From positions 1 through 64,000 of the forward strand of contig CAYZHV010000001.1 of the NCBI GenBank assembly GCA_964478055.1: a stretch of 64,000 nt of DNA, written 5' to 3'. Position 1 is the first letter of the stretch; the number at the start of each line of letters is the position of its first letter. A program made the position numbers and the translations under genes. Positions 1 to 5,712 of this stretch are shown one piece after another. The notes under the pieces are model-generated. The model did not search any database and was not told where the DNA came from. It was given only the letters and a program-made list of their open reading frames with translations. The stretch is from CAYZHV01 sp964478055. GTDB lineage: Bacteria; Spirochaetota; Spirochaetia; DSM-27196; Alkalispirochaetaceae.

Positions 1-2
1 AC

Positions 3-257
3 GCCGTTGAAGAGGCGGAAGCCACAGCCGAGCAGATCGAGGTTGTGCAGGAGAATGCGGCACTCGCCGACCGCGTATTCGAGATAGCTCGCCGGCGCTT
101 CGAGGCGGGGGCCATCGAGGCCCTGGAGCTTCAGAATACGGAGGTGGAACGCACCCGAGCCCGAGTAGCGGTAATCGAACAGCGTCTCTCCCACGTGGAA
201 GCACTGATCGAGGTAGAGTACCTGCTTGGTGTGAACCTTTCGAACCTGCCCTGGTAG
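3..257 (+). CDS. TolC-family outer membrane efflux protein, C-terminal fragment
   Basis: The reading frame is open from the window edge to a TAG stop and codes for 84 residues of a helical, Glu/Arg-rich segment ending in LLGVNLSNLPW. The pattern (RRRFEAGAIEALELQNTEVE, then a long helix with periodic R/E/A, then a short tail) matches the last coiled-coil hairpin of TolC-type outer-membrane channels, which form trimeric export ducts across the periplasm. The rest of the gene lies upstream of the window. The family call rests on this fragment alone, so substrate and partner pump cannot be judged. Confidence 0.7.
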   Translation, partial: AVEEAEATAEQIEVVQENAALADRVFEIARRRFEAGAIEALELQNTEVERTRARVAVIEQRLSHVEALIEVEYLLGVNLSNLPW

Positions 258-335
258 GCGCGAGAACGCAAACTTCTAGAACGTATCGCACCGTCGGTTC
301 AAAGACTGACCCGGTGTCCAAAAACGTCAACTTTC

Positions 336-363
336 TTGACACTCCGACAGTTTGCCATAATAC
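336..363 (+). promoter_or_regulatory. Putative sigma-70 promoter of the 424-1497 gene
   Basis: TTGACA at 336-341 and TAATAC at 358-363 are separated by 16 bases in the gap after the TolC-like gene. Transcription would begin near 370, giving a leader of about 55 bases that carries an inverted repeat and a good AGGAG site. Confidence 0.5.
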
Positions 364-376
364 TAACCCTATGTTA

Positions 377-395
377 TCAGTCGGCAACCGACTGA
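377..395 (+). promoter_or_regulatory. Perfect inverted repeat in the 5' leader of the barrel gene
   Basis: TCAGTCGG, loop CAA, CCGACTGA: an 8-bp perfect stem with a 3-base loop just downstream of the predicted transcription start and 15 bases before the AGGAG site. It could be a 5' stabilising hairpin on an abundant outer-membrane protein mRNA, or a DNA operator. The sequence does not decide between these. Confidence 0.5.
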
Positions 396-423
396 CATTC
401 CTACGTAGTAAGGAGATCTCACT

Positions 424-1497
424 ATGAAGAAAGTTCTAGCGCTATTGCTACTAGCAGCGATTGTTGCACCGGCCTTTGCTGACGATGCGCTCATGCTGCC
501 CCAAAGTGTTTGGCGGTTTCGGGTAATTCCCTCATTTACGACCCACAGCCAAGCGTACGATGAAGACGGCAAATTGGACGATATTGGCGCGTACGATTCT
601 GTTCAGATCTGGAACCTGAGTATGGCCCTCGAATACGGAGTCAACGACTGGATTACCGCCGCAATGCAATGGACACCAGGTTGGCGATTTGCGTCCAGCT
701 TCAGCGGCGCGGTAGACGCACCAAACCAGCTCTTGAGCGCTGGTGTTCAAGCGAATCCTCTACTGACCGACCCGCAGAAGGCCGGAATTATCGCGGGACT
801 TCCGGATAATGAGAAGCTCAACTCTACCGGACTGAACGACCTTTTTGTCGGTGCCAAGGTTCAGATCGTTGGAGAAGAAGCCCCGGTCGTCAATTCCGCG
901 CATCGCTTCGCGCTAGCCACCGGTGCCCTGGTTCCCCTCTCAACCTATGACGCTGTAGCCGAGGCGGAGAACTACATTGACGAGAAAGAATATCAGCCTG
1001 AGCGGGTCGACAACGATGCCCTGGGTATTGGAGCTCGTCTATACTACGACTTCGTTGTGAACGATTCATTCTTCATCAACTACTACAATGAGTTCATCTA
1101 CTACACGCCCCGTAAACTCGAGAGCTTCGGCCTTACCGTTGATCCTGCCACGGGTCAGGCGATTGAGGATGTTGAGAAACTCAAGTACGAGTACGGCTAC
1201 GACTTGACCTTTCAGGTCGAACCCCAGTACGCGACCATGATTGGCTCTGGACTCGAGCTCGGGGCGAGCTTGCCTTTCACATTCGTGACTTCCCCGAAGG
1301 ACAAGATCGAGGGAGATACGGTGGACAACTCCGACAGCTACAAGTTCTCGATCGATCCCTCGGTAAACCTTTTTGCTCAGAGCCTTCCCTGGCCGATCGA
1401 CTTCGAGCTTACTTACTCAATTCCTGTAGCCGGGAAGAATACGACAGCAGATCACACCGTTGCACTCCAAATCAAGAACTACCTGAAGTTCTGGTAG
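424..1497 (+). CDS. Predicted outer-membrane beta-barrel protein, function unknown
   Basis: 357 residues. A clear signal peptide (MKKVLALLLLAAIVAPAFA, then D) precedes alternating aromatic/hydrophobic strands rich in Tyr, Phe and Asp/Asn, and the protein ends in a strand with a terminal aromatic (KNYLKFW), typical of a barrel recognised by the BAM machinery. It resembles generic transporter/porin-like outer-membrane proteins, but no named family is recognised. AGGAG at 411-415 lies 8 bases before the ATG. The gene stands alone between its own promoter and a strong terminator, and its base composition looks more AT-rich than that of the genes after 3.3 kb. The location is well supported; the substrate is unknown. 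Confidence 0.75.
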   Translation: MKKVLALLLLAAIVAPAFADDALMLPQSVWRFRVIPSFTTHSQAYDEDGKLDDIGAYDSVQIWNLSMALEYGVNDWITAAMQWTPGWRFASSFSGAVDAPNQLLSAGVQANPLLTDPQKAGIIAGLPDNEKLNSTGLNDLFVGAKVQIVGEEAPVVNSAHRFALATGALVPLSTYDAVAEAENYIDEKEYQPERVDNDALGIGARLYYDFVVNDSFFINYYNEFIYYTPRKLESFGLTVDPATGQAIEDVEKLKYEYGYDLTFQVEPQYATMIGSGLELGASLPFTFVTSPKDKIEGDTVDNSDSYKFSIDPSVNLFAQSLPWPIDFELTYSIPVAGKNTTADHTVALQIKNYLKFW

Positions 1498-1516
1498 GAC
1501 TACCGACCTGAAACTA

Positions 1517-1549
1517 AGAGGCCGCCTCATCTTGGGGCGGCCTTTTCTC
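1517..1549 (+). terminator. Rho-independent terminator after the barrel gene
   Basis: AGGCCGCC (1519-1526) pairs perfectly with GGCGGCCT (1536-1543), followed by TTTTCTCT. It lies about 20 bases after the stop codon of the preceding gene. Confidence 0.85.
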
Positions 1550-1630
1550 TGTCAAGAGGTCAGTTCGGAATTGGATGTAGGTTTCCGTGGAGGAGCGGCA
1601 AATCTGTTCGTGGCTCTCCGCCGCAGGGAA

Positions 1631-1933
1631 TCAACTCCGCCCAACGAGGAAGCAGAGAAGCACCGAGATAACAACCACGTTGGCCAAGGAGAAGATAGCC
1701 ATCCAGAGGATCACTATCTGCATGTTGTAGCGGATATCCCGGATCAGGGAAGCCGTCATGTCGGAAGCATCTCTATGAAACTGATCACGCCACGCTCGGA
1801 ACTCTTTGCTGACTTGAGGGTGAGACCCGTGCAGATTGAGATCACTCACGCTTCTTCTTTCCGCGTGTCCTGCCCATTCCGGCATAAGCAGAAGCATATG
1901 CAGCTTTCGGAGAGAGGTCAAAACTCCGGCCAA
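1631..1933 (-). CDS. Small putative membrane protein, uncertain
   Basis: Up to 100 residues, with a single convincing hydrophobic helix near the C-terminus (MQIVILWMAIFSLANVVVIS) preceded by a charged helical stretch. The layout (helical N-terminal region, one C-terminal membrane anchor) is like the coiled-coil genes at 2048 and 2815, but the sequence is not obviously related. No ATG with a ribosome site is visible; the listed start is a TTG with no Shine-Dalgarno sequence, and internal ATGs are possible. It may be a decayed relative of its neighbours. Confidence 0.35.
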   Translation of the reverse strand: MAGVLTSLRKLHMLLLMPEWAGHAERRSVSDLNLHGSHPQVSKEFRAWRDQFHRDASDMTASLIRDIRYNMQIVILWMAIFSLANVVVISVLLCFLVGRS

Positions 1934-1991
1934 CCGTAGTAACCGATCGCGCTCAGGAAGGCCACAGCAGAAGTTTCCGTGATAGTTGTAA

Positions 1992-2023
1992 GTATCACCT
2001 CCAATCTGTCAGGGAGGTGATAC
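1992..2023 (-). terminator. Hairpin downstream of coiled-coil gene copy A
   Basis: GTATCACCTCC (1992-2002) and GGAGGTGATAC (2013-2023) form a perfect 11-bp stem with a 10-base loop, about 25 bases past the stop codon of the minus-strand gene. The run after it is only weakly T-rich (TTACAACT). The matching position in copy B keeps just the outer GTATC/GATAC pairs, so the hairpin has decayed there or was built up here. Confidence 0.55.
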
Positions 2024-2047
2024 GCGCCACCCCATCGGCGGAGACAG

Positions 2048-2359
2048 CTAACCGACTAAAACCAGCAGTATCCCCGCCAGCACCGCCATCTGCCCTACCC
2101 AGAAAGCGAACATCCAGCGAATCATACTTACTTGGATTTCACCCATCTCACCGCGTAGGCCGCTGCCCATCTCCGCCATTTCACTTCGTATAGAGCTGCC
2201 CATCTCCGCCATTTCTTCTCGAAGCGATGCTCCGAGGTCGACGATCTCCNNNNNNNNNNNNNNNNNNNNNNNNNNNNNNNNNNNNNNNNNNNNNNNNNNN
2301 NNNNNNNNNNNNNNNNNNNNNNNNNNNNNNNNNNNNNNNNNNNNNNNNNTGTAAGCCAA
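2048..2359 (-). CDS. Coiled-coil protein with C-terminal membrane anchor, copy A (assembly gap inside)
   Basis: The readable parts are the first codons (start TTG, then Ala-Tyr) and the C-terminal half: EIVDLGASLREEMAEMGSS, a second MAEMGSGLRGEMGEIQ unit, and a transmembrane helix ending in LLVLVG. The middle is 100 N. The protein parallels the intact copy at 2815-3168 but has one extra 11-residue unit, which fits a hendecad coiled coil growing by one repeat. The proteins resemble DUF1640/LA_3696-type small coiled-coil proteins, an assignment made from memory. If the gap really holds about 175 bases as in copy B, the gene would encode about 128 residues and probably be intact. Confidence 0.55.
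   Translation of the reverse strand: MAYXXXXXXXXXXXXXXXXXXXXXXXXXXXXXXXXXXEIVDLGASLREEMAEMGSSIRSEMAEMGSGLRGEMGEIQVSMIRWMFAFWVGQMAVLAGILLVLVG
2250..2349. other. Assembly gap of 100 N
   Basis: An arbitrary-length gap inside coiled-coil gene copy A. By alignment with copy B (2984-3158) the missing piece should be about 175 bases. A near-identical repeat 0.8 kb away is a likely reason the assembler stopped here. Confidence 0.95.
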
Positions 2360-2508
2360 GGATCCAAGTTCCTCCTTGCCTTATCCGTACATCCAGAAGT
2401 ATATAGCGCTTCAGATAAGAGGTCAAAACGTAGCGCAGTCGCTTCGAGAAACAGGCGTGGTGTGGGGGGAGGCGGAATAGGACGAATCCCGCTTCCAGCA
2501 CCGAGATC

Positions 2509-2685
2509 CACGTATGTAGTGATGTAGTTGTCATACCAAAGGTCCAAAGATACCGGACGGTCGTATATCGGAGGATAGAGCCCTTTGATGAGCAAGTCAT
2601 CAAGAGATTTCGGAAGCAAGTCTGCTTGACCAAGCTCCAGTATGGAAAACGGTAGATGAGCACGAATCGGCCGAGGACCGTACTC
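2509..2685 (-). pseudogene. Remnant of an AAA (AAA_14/DUF4143-type) ATPase gene
   Basis: In one minus-strand frame the peptide RAHLPFSILELGQADLL is followed by a stretch containing LLIKGLYPPIYDR and WYDNYITTYV. This is the signature order of the middle of AAA_14/DUF4143 ATPases (LLPFS.xEL, then a GGYP.IYDR-like motif, then W..NY..TYV). An in-frame stop lies just upstream (TGA at 2688-2686), and similarity ends abruptly after TTYV, near where duplicated segment A begins. No Walker A region or DUF4143 domain remains. It is a truncated, non-functional fragment stranded between the two copies of the coiled-coil gene. Confidence 0.6.
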
Positions 2686-2753
2686 TCATCTGCAACCGCT
2701 TTCGGCGAGCCTTATAAGCGTCTCGGCGCTCTGACACTCAATCACCGTGCCAA

Positions 2754-3237
2754 TTGTAAGTATCACTTCAAATTTGTCAGGCGACGATACGCACCACCCC
2801 ATCGGCGGAGACAGCTAACCGACTAAAACCAGCAGTATCCCCGCCAGCACCGCCATCTGCCCTACCCAGAAAGCGAACATCCAGCGAATCATACTTACTT
2901 GGATTTCACCCATCTCACCGCGTAGGCCGCTGCCCATCTCCGCCATTTCTTCTCGAAGCGATGCTCCGAGGTCGACGATCTCCCTGTGCAGCCGCTGCTC
3001 GCATCCGCCGATCTCCTCAGTCAGGTGGCGCCGAAAACGCTGTTCCACGAGATCGATTGTGTTTTGGCGGCTCTCTTCTTCCGACCTATTCAACATCTCA
3101 ACGAGCTGGTCTGCGCCGGTTTCTCCGAGCTTTTCCCGGAGCTCTTTCGGGACCGTAATGTAAGCCAAGGATCCAAGTTCCTCCTTGCCTTATCCGTACA
3201 TCCAGAAGTATATGGCGCTTCAGATAGGAGGTCAAAA
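2754..3237. repeat. Copy B of the duplicated segment
   Basis: Partner of 1986-2432. Similarity begins at TTGTAAGTATCAC and ends at AGGTCAAAA before the two flanks diverge. It includes the whole coiled-coil gene, its TTG start and its AGGAGG site. The direct orientation and about 770-base offset are those of a tandem duplication that retained or acquired the ATPase remnant between copies. Confidence 0.8.
2815..3168 (-). CDS. Coiled-coil protein with C-terminal membrane anchor, copy B (intact)
   Basis: 117 residues. The N-terminus (MAYITVPKELREKLG) is a conserved-looking globular start, followed by a long charged helix with E/R/M periodicity (about 25-90) and a C-terminal transmembrane helix (WMFAFWVGQMAVLAGILLVLVG). 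It resembles the DUF1640/LA_3696 type of spirochaetal coiled-coil proteins; no biochemical role is known to me. The start is TTG at 3168, with AAGGAGG about 11 bases upstream, and no ATG is available in frame. It is a paralogue of 2048-2359 and lacks that copy's extra 11-residue MGSSIRSEMAE unit. Likely a membrane-tethered oligomer facing the cytoplasm. Confidence 0.7.
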   Translation of the reverse strand: MAYITVPKELREKLGETGADQLVEMLNRSEEESRQNTIDLVEQRFRRHLTEEIGGCEQRLHREIVDLGASLREEMAEMGSGLRGEMGEIQVSMIRWMFAFWVGQMAVLAGILLVLVG

Positions 3238-3275
3238 ATCCGGGCCCGGGAGCAACACCCCCGAGCCCATTTACC

Positions 3276-4901
3276 TTAGTAACTATACTCCAGCCGCACC
3301 TCGGCGAAGTCGTTCTCGTCGTACTGACCGAAGTAGCCCTCGTCGCCGTGGAAGACGGCGACCTCGGTAAAGAGCTTGACGTCGTCAAGGAGGGTGAACT
3401 CGATGCTCGGATTGATGTACCAGTCCTCGTTCTCCACGCCGTAAGAGACGGCAACTTCTGGTTTGATGGTCTCGTTGGCGTAGGAGTCCGTGAGGGCTGC
3501 GGAGACAACGTGACTGGTGTACTCCCCATCTTCGTCGTACTGAAAGTCGTAGTCCATTTGTTCTTCAACGTTCTCCTCGATCTCTTCGGTGCCAAGATAG
3601 TAGGTGCCGGTGCCCTGGATGTTGATGTTGAGATTGCTCAAGGGGAGATCCCGGTCGAAGCCGGCGAGATACTGGAGGCTGTTGTTCGTAACCGTGGGGT
3701 CGTCACCGTCGACATCCTCGGTGAGGTAGTAAGCCGCCTCCGCCCGGGTGTTGAACCCTCCGATAACTGCCGCGTACTCGAGGCCGAAGACGTTTACCCG
3801 GTCATAGTCAAAGAGTATCCGGTCCCCCTGATGAAGATCGAGGCGCTCTGAGAGGGTATGCTCGGCCACGGTGTCCGGGACGGTGTCAGTGACATACTCG
3901 ACGCTCGGCTGCTTGAGAAAGCCGTGGTAGTAGACCACACCGAGATCCACGGAGCCGAAGGTGTCACGATATCGCGTGGCGTACTGCCCCCATTCGAGGG
4001 TGCTGGTCTCCGGCCGTACAACGGAACTCTCTAGGACTTCCGCCTCTCCGAGGGTTAGGCCCGGAGCAGTCGCCGCCGCGGCCACTCGGTCCTCCTCAAT
4101 TAGAGCCCGTAATTCCTCGACCTCCGCCGGAGCCCACGCTCCTCCCTGAGGGATGAGATCTCCCTCGAAGGTCGGCAGATAGACCACCTCGAGGCGCCCC
4201 TGCACGCGCACCGGCACGTTAAGCTTGAACATCGGCCTGGAGAGCCGCCGCTCGGCGTAGTCCGGGTTTACGAAGTCCCTCAGATCGTTGGAGTTGAGCA
4301 CGTCCATGACATGCACCTGATCGCCGGTCCCCCAAACTTCGCGCAGGTATCCCGCCTGAACGTTGAAGCTGTCGTAGAAAAGGGTGAGGTACGCTTCATC
4401 AACAAGCTCCTCCGCGAACTCCCGGGCGTCCTCGGAGCCCTGAAGATACTCCGGGCGGAACTCGAGATTGGTGACGATCTCGCTGTTGTTGTTGGTGTAC
4501 TCCAAGTCCAGGTGAAACTCCGGCTCCGAGGAGACCGAGCTCTTCGCCGGGTTATCGTAATCTGCGGTGACCCGAGTATCGAAGCGCAGCATACCGCCCC
4601 AGTCGAGGCTCGGTCCGGAGGTACCGAAGCCTGAGCCGAAGCCGCCGGCCCCGGAGTCAGCGTCGCCGCCGGAGCCATTTTCGCCGCCGGCATCGTTCCC
4701 GCCGCTGGCGGCCCCATCATCACCGGAGGAGCTCTCTGCGAATCCAGAGCCGAAGTCCCCTCCGAAGCCTTCGCTGAACTCCCCGGAGTCGCCGTTGCTT
4801 CCCGGGCGGTCGTTCTGGTCCTCCTCTTGAGCATGGATTAGAGCCAGGGGCAGGAGCAGTAAGAGCAGAAATGATAGTAGTTGTGTAAGTCGTCGTGGCA
4901 T
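3276..4901 (-). CDS. Outer-membrane beta-barrel protein (DUF1302-like) of the RND operon
   Basis: 541 residues. A signal peptide ends at ALIHA|Q (cleavage after residue 24). Residues 25-100 are low complexity (Gly, Ser, Asp, Glu with spaced Phe), including GEFSEGFGGDFGSGF at 40-54. From about residue 100 the sequence becomes alternating barrel strands ending in a terminal aromatic (EVRLEYSY). Similar barrels (DUF1302-like) occur next to MMPL/RND pumps and LolA-like proteins, and are thought to form the outer-membrane end of lipid-moving systems. It is the last gene of the TetR-RND-LolA-like operon, with AAGGAGG 7 bases before the ATG. A variant of the Phe-Gly motif also occurs in the RND protein of the same operon, hinting at contact or a shared partner. 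The exact family is uncertain. Confidence 0.75.
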   Translation of the reverse strand: MPRRLTQLLSFLLLLLLPLALIHAQEEDQNDRPGSNGDSGEFSEGFGGDFGSGFAESSSGDDGAASGGNDAGGENGSGGDADSGAGGFGSGFGTSGPSLDWGGMLRFDTRVTADYDNPAKSSVSSEPEFHLDLEYTNNNSEIVTNLEFRPEYLQGSEDAREFAEELVDEAYLTLFYDSFNVQAGYLREVWGTGDQVHVMDVLNSNDLRDFVNPDYAERRLSRPMFKLNVPVRVQGRLEVVYLPTFEGDLIPQGGAWAPAEVEELRALIEEDRVAAAATAPGLTLGEAEVLESSVVRPETSTLEWGQYATRYRDTFGSVDLGVVYYHGFLKQPSVEYVTDTVPDTVAEHTLSERLDLHQGDRILFDYDRVNVFGLEYAAVIGGFNTRAEAAYYLTEDVDGDDPTVTNNSLQYLAGFDRDLPLSNLNINIQGTGTYYLGTEEIEENVEEQMDYDFQYDEDGEYTSHVVSAALTDSYANETIKPEVAVSYGVENEDWYINPSIEFTLLDDVKLFTEVAVFHGDEGYFGQYDENDFAEVRLEYSY

Positions 4902-4940
4902 GATTGTGCCTCCTTCTTGTCAGGTGGCTGGAGGAATCGA

Positions 4941-5708
4941 CTAGGGTCGTCCGGTTTCGAGGAAGTTCACGGTAAAGAGCCCCTCCGGCAGGTCCTCGTT
5001 ATACCTGAAGTTTGTAACCTGGAGCTCCGTCTGGTGCTCTGTCTGGACGTTCTCCATACTGTTTTCGATGATGGTCCAGTAGCCCTGGACTCGCTCCATT
5101 CGGTGGACTTGGTTGACCTTGAGCAGATTGCCGTCCTGGTCGTAGAACTCGATCTTCACCGGGATCCAGCTGTTTCGGTCCACGTACTGGACCAGCTTGG
5201 AGTACTGCGAGTCGGTTTCCGGCTTTGGCTCTGTCTCAACGACGTAGGTGTTCCAGTCGCCAACCTGCTCTTCCCGGAGGAGCTCGTAGTTGTATTCTTC
5301 TATGTCCCGGCCCTCCAGATCGTTGTAGGTAAAGTCGGTCCCCATAAAGGCGTCGTCCCCCTCGCCTCCGGCGATCCGGCGAACCCGGTCGAGAGCGGGC
5401 AGGTAGATCCACTGATCATCGTCCCGACCCTCCCGCTCGATGGTGAGAAAGCGCGTGCCTTCCACCGATGCGGGGCGGTGAAAGATAATTACATTACGCA
5501 TGAGGTCGTTCTCTTCCCGACCGTACTGCTCGATCACGCGATCTTTGGCGTCACCGTCGGCGTCAACCAAACGCATTTGAACCAGGGCGTGGGTGGTGTC
5601 GCCGCTGTCTCGGTTTTCGACGTTTTCGGCCACTTCCCGGCCGGTAATGGCCCAGGCGGAAGCGGCAGCTGCCAGTAACAAGATGCCCACTGTGAGTAAA
5701 CGTTTCAT
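4941..5708 (-). CDS. LolA-like outer membrane lipoprotein-sorting protein of the RND operon
   Basis: 255 residues with a signal peptide (MKRLLTVGILLLAAAASAWA). The mature part has the half-barrel pattern of LolA-like carriers: GREVAENVENRDSGDTTHALVQMRLVD, an RFLTIEREGRDDDQWIYLPALDRVRRI strand pair, then FTYNDLEGRDIEEYNYELL. Such periplasmic proteins hold acyl chains in a hydrophobic cavity. This variant typically sits beside MMPL/RND pumps and not with LolCDE. The start has AAGGAGG 9 bases upstream. It lies 4 bases after the RND stop and 39 bases before the barrel gene, so all are surely co-transcribed. Likely role: shuttling a lipid or hydrophobic compound from the pump to the outer-membrane protein. 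Confidence 0.85.
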   Translation of the reverse strand: MKRLLTVGILLLAAAASAWAITGREVAENVENRDSGDTTHALVQMRLVDADGDAKDRVIEQYGREENDLMRNVIIFHRPASVEGTRFLTIEREGRDDDQWIYLPALDRVRRIAGGEGDDAFMGTDFTYNDLEGRDIEEYNYELLREEQVGDWNTYVVETEPKPETDSQYSKLVQYVDRNSWIPVKIEFYDQDGNLLKVNQVHRMERVQGYWTIIENSMENVQTEHQTELQVTNFRYNEDLPEGLFTVNFLETGRP

Positions 5709-5712
5709 GGCT

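Larger units (their letters stand above)
1986..2432. repeat. Copy A of a duplicated segment (coiled-coil gene plus flanks)
   Basis: This segment matches 2754-3237 along its whole readable length: the 3' flank, the coding region, and about 70 bases of upstream sequence including the ribosome site. It differs by scattered substitutions, a 33-base in-frame insertion, and a 100-N gap where copy B has 175 bases. Because the copies differ at many positions, this is a true duplication and not a simple assembly echo. Confidence 0.8.

Noticed and set aside
2128..2663. Long minus-strand reading frames running through the N stretch
   Set aside because: They are open only because N is translated as unknown. 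The only meaningful part is the ATPase relic in one frame; the rest is not coding.
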